DNA from: Metallyticus violacea | Lineage: Eukaryota > Arthropoda > Insecta > Mantodea > Metallyticidae | Assembly (NCBI GenBank): GCA_030762175.1 | Contig: CM060846.1 | Location: 311,842,012 to 311,906,011, forward strand | DNA: 64,000 bases | Direction of reading: 5' to 3' | Translations under genes and position numbers: made by a program | Notes under the pieces: model-generated | The model's database searches: none | What the model was told of the DNA's origin: nothing | The model's input: only the letters and a program-made list of their open reading frames with translations | Shown: in pieces, positions 23,480 through 34,934 of the stretch | Layout: every line of letters begins with the position of its first letter | Position numbering within the stretch: the stretch's first letter is position 1

Positions 23480-24090
23480 AGAGAGTTTTGGGAATAATGG
23501 GAAAGTGTATTTTCAGCATGTCTAGAGCAAATATCTAACCATATGTTACAATTCAGATGTAACTGATAATCCCTGACTGATAAATTAAACATAAGTATCT
23601 GTGATGAGGGAAAGCGGCCAAAATAATAAATTTATATTTTAAATCACCCATTTTAAAGTAATTTGTTTCCGTAGTTATATAAAGCCGTTAGCATATCTAT
23701 GTAACTTCTACAGTGGTAATACAATGTGAGTTTTTAGCACAACCAATATAAAGAAAAACCATCTTGCTCATAATTTAATTCAAAATTATGGTCATAGATA
23801 ATAAGTGACTATAGTGACTGTGCACATAAAACCTTTTTAAATGTAAGGTGAGTTGTCATCTCGGAGAAAAGAAACAAGAAACAAGATATTTTCAAGATGG
23901 ATGTGAACACTTGAAATGTTGGCATCTGTGTAAAAACTATACAGACCGTTGTCATTCTAATTTTATTCAGATAAATTTGTGTAGTTTTGATACCCTCCTT
24001 TATAATGATAGGTTTGTAATCTGCGTTTATGGAACTTTATTTTTTGCTGGCCTCCTCCATCTCTTACAGCAGGAATGCAGCAAGTGAAAC
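22240..24090. other. AT-rich intergenic or intronic spacer
   Basis: No further exon or transposon recognised. The 79-codon + strand frame at 23848-24087 is rich in Cys, His, Leu and Phe without a known spacing pattern; treated as chance. Confidence 0.5.
23434..23485. repeat. (CA)n(GA)n compound microsatellite
   Basis: About 21 CA units followed by five GA units. Confidence 0.95.
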
Positions 24091-24099
24091 AAACCAAGA

Positions 24100-24380
24100 A
24101 ACTCATCTATAATGACTGCTAAACTTTGCCTCCGAGGTTAGTTGTGCATAAATTTGAGCTTCTCTGTATGTGACTAGGATTTCCAATGCAGCACCAGAGA
24201 TCCCGTCAAATAAAGCATTACGCACGTACGGATCAGCATTCCCAACATCGCCTTTTAAGTCCCAGAGCTGTTAGCCGTAATCTGACGTGTCAAGATGCTG
24301 AAGTATTTTACGTCTCCCATTAGCCTCTTCAGTGCGCTAATGGGAAACGTTCACACTGGAGGCATCCAAGTGACTTGAGA
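24100..24380. promoter_or_regulatory. GC-richer non-coding block with a 10-bp stem-loop
   Basis: The block has mixed composition unlike its AT-rich flanks and no open frame. TCCCATTAGC (24315-24324) and GCTAATGGGA (24336-24345) are perfect complements with an 11-nt loop. The arms contain ATTAG/CTAAT, homeodomain-like cores. It could be a conserved regulatory element or an unrecognised MITE fragment. Confidence 0.3.
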
Positions 24381-25138
24381 GGAAAGAAAAATATTATGCT
24401 TTTTATAGCAAGTACATAACTAGATTAAATATGAAACGGAACAGTGCAGACGAAATTTCCATACTTGGTGAGTGTACTTGCAAGTAGACAGGGCACGTAG
24501 ATTGTTTGTGGCCTGCATTATTAGAAATGTAGGGTAATTTGAGTTTAAGAATTGATGGGTGATACCTATTCATGTTTTAGTCTCGATATCCGATATTTTT
24601 GTATTTAATCAAGGAAGTAAAAATGTCTTGTTTTGTTATATGTTTGGAACATAAATGTACCCATTAAATTCATACAATATATGCTATTTTCCTGGTAATT
24701 AACTTTGACCCATTATTTCAGTTTAAATTGTTTACTTTTCAGAAAAGTGAGAGTGTAGCTTGACTGTATTCGAGTATTATGATGGTGAGAACGATGACTT
24801 CTAGAAAAAGGACGTTGTCACTTCTTTACACTTTCATTGTCGCCAATTATTTTCTATTCTTAAGAGTATTCAATAAAAGAATTTTATGAACTGAAGTGAT
24901 ATGTTTCTTAGGGAGTGTTCTCGCGAAAAACTCCTTTTACAAACGCAACAAGTGGTGTGTTTATCACTCACAGTTTTCAATTGAAAACAGTTCCAAACTT
25001 CAGTCTATCCCAAGAAGTACACCGTCTTCTAATATAGCTAGGTAGTACATAATGTAAAATCAGCTTTCATTGGAAATGTGGGGGGAAGTGCTAGAAATTA
25101 ATGCAGTAGCACGTACTTTAAACTGGTAGGTGATTTCT

Positions 25139-25163
25139 AAAAAAAAAAAAAAAAAAAAAAAAA
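25139..25163. repeat. poly(A) tract, ~25 nt
   Basis: An isolated A run. The 300 bases to its left (AAGTGGTGTGTTTATCACTC...) are not a repeat I recognise, so it may be the tail of an unidentified + strand retroposon or a simple homopolymer. Confidence 0.85.
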
Positions 25164-26107
25164 GGTTATACTTCAGGTATACTGTCGTCAGATCATCAGC
25201 ATAAACATAAGTGCTTTTGTTATAGAGTAAGCGTAAAGCACACCAAATTTCTTGATATCTGCTATGATGAAGCTTATAAATGAGATGTATGTTTCTTTCA
25301 ATCGCTTTAAAATGTGCTATTACTAGTTATTATAATCGCAAAGTATCGAAATAGTAATGCAATATCGATAGCTCTTGAGTATCGAGAATGCCAAAACACA
25401 ATAGCATCATACTTTGTGTTCTAAAAATACAGGCTCGTGCTTCTGAGTGCGGCTCAGTCACACCGGTAACTGCTCACTGTATTGATAGCACATAAACAGA
25501 TGAGATTACAGTACTCAATAACTTTACGTGCATTATTTAAAAGTGTGTATTACTAAAATTTTAAAATTTAAATTAATATTATACATCGCTACTGCACATT
25601 TCAATATTAGAAAATATAACTTCCGTTTTATTTTTATTATCTGTAGCTTTAAACTCTTTAAATTGTTAGTTGGGTCTCTTTTAGTTTTTAAAACCGATGA
25701 AAATTGTAGATATAACTATCAGCCCTGGTGGCTTTAAGTCACACCTCGCTTACATGAAGTTCATTTTGTTGTTCTGTGCTGTCTAATAGGCGGCGGTTAT
25801 ACGTTATGCTGATCACATTAATGTGTCACACAGCATCTAAAATTCCTGCTGTGGATGATAATGAAATTACTATAGCATGCTTATGCATGAATACTCAAAC
25901 ACATTCATTTTTTTCAAAAGTGATAATGCACAAAAGACTGGAGTCAATTTTAGCATTTCTTATTAAGCAGTTTTTTTTTAAACATAGCTCTTAGACGTAT
26001 AAAACGAGTACCTTACATCTTTCCCCAATTCCATAAAGCAGCCTCTGTGTTCCAATATGGCAATGGCGCCTAAAACGTTATAATGAATCCAAGTAGCTAT
26101 CTCGTCC

Positions 26108-26215
26108 ATGAAACCGAGTGGGATGACGCAGACAATAAAACTTGGGAATCGAAATCCTAACCATGGGACTTTTCGTGGTTTTTCCATGGTCGGCTAAGCA
26201 ATTGCCGGGTTGATC
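26108..26215 (+). repeat. SINE remnant with the GCAAATGCCGG-type body
   Basis: ACCGAGTGGGATGACGCAGA (A-box-like) is followed by GGGAATCGAAATCCT (a decayed B box) and CGTGGTTTTTCCATGGTCGG, CTAAGCAATTGCCGGGTTG. This is the arrangement tRNA head, GTGGTTTTCC, GGCAAATGCCGGG that family B and other arthropod SINEs show. The 69-codon minus frame at 25978-26187 is only its translation. Confidence 0.5.
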
Positions 26216-26442
26216 TTTCTTTTCTATTCATTTTCCGCCTTCCCACTTCATATCTATTGTTCTATTATAGGGCCAAAAATGTTAAGAGAAGGGGGCTGGT
26301 GCTCTGTGCTGTGTGAAGGTGGCTTGCGCTTTTCATAAAGTTTCTATCCCGACGTCTAGTATGGGAGCAGCTCTTCTGAGATAATCGATCACTTTTGAGG
26401 GGACTCCGCCGGCGTCGTGGGTGCTATAATTTAAAGTATGTT

Positions 26443-26560
26443 AGTAACCCCGTTGATACTGGCCGCCCCTTTGTCCCTCTATCTCATCCCATCCTCTCGG
26501 AGGTGCTCCCACTGGTGACGTAGGGCAGGAACCTTCGGTTCTTTAGCAAGGCTGAAGTAC
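26443..26560 (-). repeat. dispersed repeat F (copy 2)
   Basis: This is the inverted partner of 19104-19228 (see there). Its left flank at 26280-26440 is also GC-richer than average and could belong to a longer copy, but has no counterpart in the window. Confidence 0.55.
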
Positions 26561-26599
26561 CGAATTATCATCCTCCATCCTTAATAATTCAACCCAGCC

Positions 26600-28850
26600 C
26601 AATCTCATTCATACATGTTGTTTATGCATTAATGGTTTACACGAAAAATTTACATTTATATATGTAGACATGAATTCCAGACTTAAATGACATCGTAAGA
26701 ATTATAGAATGCACATAAACCTGAGAAACTATATTTACTTTATTCACTCATTGAGTACTAAACAAAATACAAAAGATATAAAAGTTTACAGGTTCTGGAC
26801 CTAGCCTCTTTTCCTTTGTTCCACTACAATATTTCATACATCAATGGAACTATTCAATTGATAAATAGTGAACTATTAAATCACAAATATCTATTAACTT
26901 CTTTATTTCAGTGACCAGTATTCCCGCCTTAGGGTGATCATTCTTCAATGAGGGAAGCTGCACCTCTTGTAGTCCAGAGACAAATCTCTCCCACCCCTCC
27001 CCCTATTCTTTGATCCCTGAAAGAAAGTACATATATTACTAAACTAATGCTTAGTACATACACATTTATGATTCAACTCTATTTATTTAGCTAAATCATA
27101 ACTATCTCAAAACATAACAGATATAAATGGTTACATACATTACATTACCTAATAATGTAATAAAATGCAATTTAATCGCTTTAATGAGAGACTAATAGAA
27201 AGCTCACGGTTTGTAAATTTAGTAAGTTTCAATTCCTAAAGTTTAAATCTTATTATCAGAAAACGATAATAATTGCACCTTTCGTAGTTAAATATGTTAA
27301 ACACAAAAATTTCAGGATAAGCAAAAGTTCGCTATAGAATAACACGTGACAATAGTAAAGCTATTATGCATAATTCTTTTCCTAGAAATATGAGTATTTT
27401 TTTTAAACTGATATGCCGCGTTCTTACCAGACAACACAAGACAATAAAGGACTGAAATCCACCAATGTCCAACGTAAAAAGTAAAATATGTGACTTCATG
27501 GCTGCCAAACTATGAGTTAGCAAATACAGCCTCCGGATCTGGCCGGTTTTTATTCGATACACAACTTGGACGTGTGTTCTCATTTGGTTTCGAATGTTGC
27601 ATGGTAATGCAGTTGGCGGTGCTGTACATAATTTTTACATTTGGAGATATTTTATAGAATAGAAAGGAAAACATTATAGGAACTATGGTTTGGATGCGTA
27701 AAGCGTGACTTCCATTTTCCAGCTATTTATCGGTGCCACAGCAATTGTTTGCTTCTTCTTAAAGGCAAGCACTTCTAATGGAACGTTAAAAAATTATAAG
27801 ATAGAATTCCCCAAACAGGTATGATATATTCTGCTCCTTGGTTGTTTTCACTTATATATTCCTAAAATATTTTGATGTATAATGTAATTTCTTTAGGAGA
27901 CTTTCATGTCAGGGTTTTCATTTAAAATTATTTGAAATCGATAATTATAGCCTGAATTAATTTAGCAATTTACGCACAAAATGAGCCACAACAAATACTC
28001 CGAATACGAAATGGAAATAATGATGAAGGAAATAAATTACTTGTCCACCGATTCCGAGAATTGCTTGGCATTTGTTCTTTTTATGGGAAAACTGGGGGAG
28101 GGGGGAAATGCCCGTCCCAGCTTGCACCAAAGCAGTATTAAACCCGCCAACAATTGAAAAGAAGGTAATTAGTGCCCGAGAGTGGGCGGTGCAATCCATG
28201 AATAAAGGCATCATCAGGCCGCGATTTAAAAATAGTGAATTTCTTTAAGACCTGATTACACTTAATAATTCGGTTAACCGTTCTATGTTAGCGATAACAA
28301 CACTTACTATTTTTACTGATATTTAAGAAACTTGTAATAAGTGCATTCACGTAGTGATTGTATAGTAGAGCAAAACAAACAATATAAAATAATTACAGAG
28401 CAAATCTCATAATGAGATGAAGAAAAATGTAAGTAGCGCTTATCTGAACTTTTTGAAAAGCAGTACCATAAACACTAGATGTAAAAACATCTCATTTATG
28501 ATACGTATTCTAAATCATTGTATTACAAATTATATCAGTCTTTTTAAAAAAAAATATGCATAGACAAACACGGCGTATTTCTGTATTAATTGGAAATACA
28601 TTCGAAAACCCTACTTTCAATCACAATTTTATGATTACAAAATTTGGTATTGCTCGTTATTAATGTTAATTGTGGCCTGTACATCTTTTGGTGGTATAGT
28701 GAGGGTATTTGAGTTACAGGCCGCCTGAACGCCTCTACTTGCTGGGGAAATGCAGCCACTAAAACCGGAAAAGGGGACAGAATGCCGCTGAGATAAAATT
28801 AGTTTTTTATTTGAGCATGTGTATAATTATTAAAAGAAAAGTATAAAACG
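26600..28850. other. intergenic spacer with one GC-richer patch
   Basis: Mostly AT-rich and featureless. The patch at 27960-28235 has a balanced base mix, a G-rich run (CTGGGGGAGGGGGGAAA near 28092) and GAAGGTAATTAGTGCCCG; it is a possible conserved non-coding element. The minus frame at 27957-28214 (85 codons) shows no motif and is not a gene I can support. Confidence 0.4.
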
Positions 28851-29290
28851 ATACTGTATTCAAAACTGATAATAAGCACTAACCCGTGTTGTAAGAGATG
28901 TTGAAATATTGCCCCTCAGCGGCAATACATGCCGGTATCTACGTAGAACATTTCTGTATTTCATGTAACTTCTCTGCTGCAAGAACATGGCGCTTCGGAA
29001 CACGTTTCTTGACATTGTCTCTCGTAACGTTTTAACAAGTTGGCCAACAATTTCTGTATGTATCGTACATACATACTCGTTCTTTGAGATAATGCTTATA
29101 TAGTGGCATAACTAACGAAGAACAAGTAGCATACAATTTACAGAGGATAAAACGCGAATAACGCACTAACGCACAATCACTAGCCGAGAAAGCCTCATTT
29201 AAACCAACAATAAGCTGCTACCCGTACACACATTATACGACCTAGACGATTAGTTTCCCTCAGTATACAGCCGCGTTCTGCCTACCATTA
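28850..29290 (-). pseudogene. mariner-like deletion derivative (family G, copy 1)
   Basis: This aligns in the same orientation with 33955-34445 over most of its length at roughly three-quarters identity by eye. On the minus strand it starts ATGCCACTATATAAG (near 29108), has KERVCMYDTY, then VGQLVKTLRET (the first HTH end), VFRSAMF / KRHVLAAEKLHEIQK in the next frame, and ends with IPACIAAEGQYF followed by a TTTGAATACAGTA terminus near 28854. The LVKTFRETGS and RVLTEEKLDEI pattern belongs to the two-HTH mariner group. It jumps from the HTH to the C-terminal end, so the catalytic domain is absent; it is non-autonomous and decayed. Confidence 0.6.
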
Positions 29291-29299
29291 ACAGAAATA

Positions 29300-31370
29300 A
29301 CCTCACTGTATTTATTCAGTGTCTTCTATTTCTTTGAGAATCTAGACATGTTGTATGACTGACTTCCTGTACCCGAAAGAAACTCAAATTCAATTTTGAG
29401 TAATTTTCAAGCTACAAGATTTTAGTGACTTAATTAAATATATTGTACTTTTCATTCTATCTGTAACAGAGCTGCAAATTTGTCAAAAATATTATAACAA
29501 TATTTTTCGTTGATGTATGTGTCGTTTAAGCGATTTTTGTTTTAAATTCCTGAATATTAAAACATTAAATATTTATGAAAATGTTTTCTCATTTTTATTT
29601 ACCCTCACATAAAAACATTTCACAATCAAACGGATTAAAACTTGTCATGTGTTAGTTGCAATTTCAACTGTCATTGATCTTCTTGAATCATTCGTTTAGA
29701 TAATACCAATATTTGACTTTTGAAAGACGTTGCGGCATTAGTGAAGGTGACTCCACCAAGTATATAACGATGTATGAAGCACAGTGCAGTAAACATAGAA
29801 AATTATATTTAGGAATATACTGAATCGAAAGCCTTATAAGCCATTCCTTCATACACTCAATGTTACAGACATCCATAATAATAGGTACCGTATATCAATG
29901 ATTTATCTTAAGTTGAAAGCTTTCAAAATGCTAGAGAACAGCTGTAATATACATACCGCGAATCTCAGTAAAATAAATCACGAACATGCACTGCGAGTGC
30001 TGTGAAACTACCTGAAGGCTGTACCTCAGCAGTCAGTGGCGTGGTAGGAAAAGTGGGGGGAAAGGGCGCACGTATTTTTGCCCCTTTGGCATCAGCAAAA
30101 CGTGATTTTCGACTTCGCTAAACGATCGGTAATAGTTACCGAATAATTACAGGAGACTCCACTAGCTAATTGCATCGGAAATGTACAACAACCACATGAA
30201 TGGGCACTGTATATCCCACACAGACACGAACGTCGGCAGAGAAACAAGAAGTTTACTTTTCTAAACGTGCCTTTGGTATCTGATCCGTGTTTTAAGTGGG
30301 TGTGAACATTTTGAACTCGCTTTATCATCAACAGTAAAATCGAGTTTAAACGGATAAACCTCTTTTACACTGCATTAAAGCTTCTGGAGTTGCATAAACT
30401 TTTTGAAATAAAGATGTAAGAAATGCTTTAATTTGCCGGTTTCTAAGACGTAACTATTTTTGCAGTGCTTATAATTGTACACTTTATTCTCATCACATTT
30501 TAACATAAAGATATATTTCAAGTACCCTAATGATTACCTTTTCTTGCAAGACTCCTCTTTCTATTTGCCATTTCTGAAGAGTTCTTCTCTATTTAACTAT
30601 TCAATTCATTGACATGCTTAGCTCCCTAAATGGTTTCTTCATTGAGATACCCATCAGTTGAGCGTTGGTAATGATTATCTTGGGATTACAGCTGTCAGCT
30701 GGTTTACCTCTTTTGTTGTTGTTTTGTTCTTTCCTTCGACACGTTCAATACATATTGGTAAACGGAGTTCTAGCCATTGTCAGATGTTTTGACGAAAAAA
30801 ATTTAGGTGTATGTTCTCTCCTTTGCTGTTTAGGCTAGATCAAATAGTTACGAAACACGCCTGTATATGTTGCATCAATAAAGCATGTCTTATCACCTTT
30901 AAAATCCTATTAAATCTTGTAGCGTGACTCGGTCTTTGTTAAATACAGAATGTTCCGCTTAGAGGTATGAAGAAATAAGTGATCATTAAAATGTAATTAA
31001 TTCTTTTATGGCATATCTATTTACATAATTTGTATTTGAAACTCACCAAGTTTGGAAGAATGGTGAATGCGATGGGACGTCTGCAGTTGTGTGGAAGTTG
31101 CTCTGCAGACAATTAGACTATTCATTCTACTCACGTTGTATACATGTAACGTATCCCTCATTTGCTAACCACTGTACGCACTGTACTTTTCATTGTGGTG
31201 TCTACATGCTTACCGTAGCTAGTCTGTTGCTCTACAAAGTATGTTGCGCTAGGCTTGTCCTTGGGTTAAACATTAGCACATATTTGCATAAACATATACG
31301 TTCATGTCTTTCACAAAATCAATGTATACATTTGGAGAGATTTTGTATCTGCTGATGCAAAACATGGCAA
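29300..31370. other. intergenic spacer
   Basis: Mostly AT-rich. A GC-richer patch at 29990-30310 contains TCGGTAA-TAG-TTACCGA, a 7-bp stem with a 3-nt loop near 30125-30141, and a 79-codon minus frame without motifs. Nothing else recognised. Confidence 0.45.
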
Positions 31371-31377
31371 TATCCTT

Positions 31378-31379
<2 letters not shown>

Positions 31380-31434
<55 letters not shown>
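31380..31434. repeat. poly(T) tract, 55 nt
   Basis: This is the longest homopolymer in the window. It yields a spurious lysine-rich minus-strand frame. It could mark the tail of a recent minus-strand retroposon, but the sequence to its right (ACGGTGAGCATTTATTTCCG) is not a family seen elsewhere here. Confidence 0.95.
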
Positions 31435-31436
<2 letters not shown>

Positions 31437-32039
31437 GGTGAGCATTTATTTCCGATGCCTCTAGCTCACTGTGGATTATGTCTAGTAGATGCCGCCTGTA
31501 AATTTCCTTTTGCAAAACATTATAATATTTCCCTTAAATATGGATATTTAAATTATCACGTATTGCGTAACTATATAGTTATTTAATTTCCCCTAAAAAT
31601 AAACGAACGCTGCTATTTCCTTTTTGTATCTGTCCGTCAAACTTTTACTATTACAATAATATCTAAAGTTGTATTTTAGAAACAAACGTTACAACATTAT
31701 AATTCATACACGCCATGAATTTACCTGTTGCTTATACCGAAATTTAAACATATACATTTGAAGGAAAATCCTGGAGGGATGAAAATTTATTATGATTTTG
31801 GTTTTATGTAGACACTTTATGATAATATTTGGGATATATGTCTTTATATTCCAGGTATTTTTCCATTTCTAAATTTGGTAGCTAATGTGCTGCTTTGTTT
31901 AACTTCAACTTTTTTTTTATTTAAGTTTTACGAATTCATCAAGTTGAGAATGCTTCCAGATAAATAAAAATATATGTCTTGCCGAACTAATCTTCGATTA
32001 AATTGGCGTTTTGATGTTTCTGAACAGAGTGAAGCAGTA

Positions 32040-32059
32040 CCTACTACTACTACTACTAC

Positions 32060-32107
<48 letters not shown>

Positions 32108-32118
32108 CGTCATCATCA
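32040..32118. repeat. (ACT)n(ATT)n(CAT)n trinucleotide array
   Basis: About seven ACT units, ~16 ATT units, then short CAT repeats. It yields spurious poly-Ile and poly-Val frames on both strands. Confidence 0.95.
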
Positions 32119-32248
32119 TTACCATCATTACAACTGATGTATCGATCCTGTTATTATAACTGATGTAAGTAATTGATATAACATGCAATAATCATGTAAT
32201 GCATATTTAGCAATTTATATTCTTGTTCATGCCTTATATAGCTGGAAA

Positions 32249-33300
32249 ATGTTATGTAAGAAACTTTGTGCTTTGTCTATCATAGAGCGAAAACACTTCG
32301 GACACTAACAGTCTTGTGAATGTCAGGTTCTTTTGTAGAAGCGAGAACACAGCCTTTTGTGGTCTGTCCTTTTAAAAGAGAGGTTTTCTTAGGAGAAATC
32401 TACCGTTCTCTTTAACTTAGGTAAGGGGGTCAGTTTAAACCCCGCTAAGAGGTAAACAACCTTTAACAGCTGAAGCCACGGTAGTGGCTCAAAGCCACGA
32501 ATCACAGAAAAGGTATTAAATCCCCAGTAATGAGTCAGACAATGCCAAGCAAGCTTGAATTTAGCCATTGACAGAGCTTAGTTTAAAATTGTGAAATTAG
32601 ATTTCGCGCGGCTTGTGCATCTCAACGATGCTATGTTTGATTTCTATATAAAAAAGCAGGTTTGGGCGCCGAGCTTCATTCAGCTTTAGATTCTTCGCTT
32701 CATCCACCCGTCTTTGGATTGGCTTCACACTCATCTCCCGAGTTTCATATTCGTCGTTTCGATTCTAGTCAGATCTTCAGATTTTGTCGATTCTTTTTTC
32801 GTCGTTCACCTGACTTCTAAGTTCTAATCCGCGTATTCACTAAACCGGAATATGAAGATTATACCTACGTAACAAATAGTTATCAATTCTGTGTTTTAGT
32901 AAATATGACTCATCAGTACAAACAGTCCATCAAGTAAATATTGGGAAACATTTACACGCAGCGTTTGCTCTACTAACGGTTCACCAGAAAGTTTCGATCA
33001 ATAAATCATCGTTGAAAGTTACATCTAAAGACTTATTTACTCGTAATGCCGGCACTTCTTTCTGGCCCATTTATTTAATATTAATAAAATCAGTGAAAAT
33101 TCCCTTAGTTTTCTTTACTTCCATTTGGGATGGAAGTAACAAGTCAACAACATCAACAGCCGAGGCAACGTTCCCATATTTTTGATATTCAACGTGAGGC
33201 CACCTACAACTGGGTCAACTGCTATCGTCACCGCCGAACACCGTCCCATATTTGTGGCACCATACTTGGGCCAATTTAAAACAAAGCCGACAGCAACGTT
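32249..33300 (+). mobile_element. putative LTR of a retrotransposon plus leader
   Basis: A candidate LTR starts TGTTATGTAAG at 32249 and may end GGAAGTAACA at 33141, giving a matching TGTTA/TAACA pair and ~893 bp. It holds TATATAAAAAA at 32645-32655, an initiator-like TCATTCAG about 30 bp downstream, pyrimidine-rich sequence typical of an R region, and AATAAA at ~33000. Downstream are two related motifs, 33183-33200 and 33255-33272, matching 12 and 13 of 18 positions of the primer-binding site complementary to tRNA-Lys type 1,2; all six differences in the first are transitions. Each is preceded by TCCCATATTT, so the leader seems duplicated (72 bp apart). No gag or pol frame follows. It may be a solo or heavily decayed element; the 3' boundary is unsure, and an ordinary Pol II promoter is the alternative. 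Confidence 0.42.
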
Positions 33301-33954
33301 ATAGTCCCAAGAGGTGTAATATTATTTTATTCTAAAATATTCCTCATGAAAAGGAATAATTCTCTTTTTCTGAAATGTATTTTTTTAGAAAATGCTGATT
33401 TTTAGAAAGTGCATATATAACTATATAATTTGCAACTTTTAAGATTATCTCAATTCTCGCCAAATTTGTTTATTCAACTATAACAAAAAGTCAAAAATAT
33501 AATTATTTGGCCTAATGTATACACTTGAAATAAAACTATACTCAACATCACATTTATTTTAAAAAGTAATTTATGGCATTTTAAGGTTCAATGTGACAAC
33601 AGCTTCATGTATGGGAATTTAATTCCTAAACTACTAAAATAGTAGATGTACACATTTCATCCATTTACATATTGTTTCCCCTTAGAGACTTTCAGCACAT
33701 GTTAATCCCCTAATCACATATATCCATGTTCCCTTTCCAAATTACTGCAGATTGCGCTGAACACCATTGAAATGATCCAGTCGTTCCGAATTTAGAATCA
33801 GATATAATCAAAACTGTAGTAAGTTCATTTGAGTTAAGCACCAATTGAATGTGGCTGCGTACTGCAGAACGGTGGGGGGGGGGGGGAGAGGTAGCATATC
33901 ACCTTATGTAAAGGTAGTATTTTATTTTAGTATTTATATTTTTAATGAAAGAAT

Positions 33955-34445
33955 AAAATACTGTATTCAAAACTGATGATGATAATAATAAGCACTAACC
34001 TGTGTTATAAGAGAGTTTGAAAATGGGGCACCTCAGCATCAATACATTGCCGGGATCTGCAAAGGATATTCCTGTATTTCGTCCAATGTTTATTCAGTAA
34101 GAACACGGCGGTTGGGAATACGTTTCTGTCATTGAGGAATTAATTCTCGAAACTCTGTAACAAGTTCAACAGTTTCTCTACCCTGAACTCAATTATCAGC
34201 ATATTTTCTTGCGTCTTACCATTTCTCTGTTTTTACATATGTATCTTGCATAAAATGTTCTCCAAGACTATAATTATGTAGTGGCATAACTAACGAAGAA
34301 CAATTAGTACGCAACTTACACACAATGAATGCTCCGATTAACGCGCAGTAACTCGCTGATAAAGTCTTTCTCAAACCAACTACAAACTACTACTTGCACA
34401 TGACATACGACTTTAACGACTGGCTTCTCCTAGTCAGTCGTATAC
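33955..34445 (-). pseudogene. mariner-like deletion derivative (family G, copy 2)
   Basis: This is the better-preserved copy. On the minus strand it starts ATGCCACTACATAATTATAG (34286 downward) and reads YSLGEHFMQDTYVKTEKW, DARKYADN, a stop, then GRETVELVTEFREL (first HTH), KRIPNRRVLTE and TLDEIQEY, matching the pattern YSLEER-F-V-TYVKT-S--EARRKFA and LV-KFRETGS-----RRVLTEE-LDEI of a two-HTH mariner group. It then continues directly into RQCIDAEVPHFQTLL-type C-terminal residues (near 34055-34005, in another frame) and a TTTGAATACAGTA terminus near 33960. The catalytic domain is missing. A (GAT)n-like slip lies near 33976. Confidence 0.68.
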
Positions 34446-34701
34446 TTTGCCATCCCTCAGTGTTAAGGGCATTATGTATGAAATGCACATGACGCTGTTA
34501 ATATTCTACAAATGAGGACTATGACAGCGAAATATATAGTAACCAGCGACCATTATCAAAGTTAAAACCTTCTTTAAAAAATATAAAACATTTTGATCCC
34601 CTGCTTGATGTGGTATAGGGTTGTGCTAAATTAATGAAATTACTTTACGTATTTATCATGAAAGAGTATTAGTTATTAATAAATATTAGCAGTATCCAGT
34701 T

Positions 34702-34930
34702 TATTTACAGACTCTCTTTAACATTCCAGGTCATCAACATGCCATTCAATTCAGGGCATGAAACGGCCGATAAATTTTGCTTAGAGCACCTTCTTCAAAA
34801 CTTGAAGTTCTTTTACGTACCGTAAATCTACCTCACGGGACCCAAGGCTTTACTTCCCTTCCCAAGGAAGCCACACTTAGGATTTTTACGCCCGAAAAAA
34901 TGGTGGTTACTACTACACCACCAGGACCGA
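34702..34930 (-). repeat. tRNA-derived SINE, family A (copy 3), B box deleted
   Basis: The tail and body are well preserved (TTTATTTACAGACTCTCTTTAACATTCCAGG..., CTTCCC-AAGGAAGCCACACTTAGGATTTTTACGCCCG). The sequence then jumps from CGAAAAAAT straight to GGTGGTTACTACTACACCACCAGGACCGA. About 55 bases holding the B box and the anticodon-arm region are gone, while the A box end is kept. The + strand 76-codon frame is a SINE translation. Confidence 0.88.
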
Positions 34931-34934
34931 AATC

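Noticed and set aside
31273..31515. Lysine-rich small protein
   Set aside because: Produced by the 55-nt poly(T) tract read on the minus strand.
31928..32188. Poly-Ile/Val proteins on both strands
   Set aside because: Translations of the trinucleotide microsatellite at 32040-32118.
28850..34445. The two direct repeats as LTRs of one 5.6-kb retrotransposon
   Set aside because: The repeats encode mariner-like transposase pieces, lack TG...CA ends, and no gag or pol lies between them.
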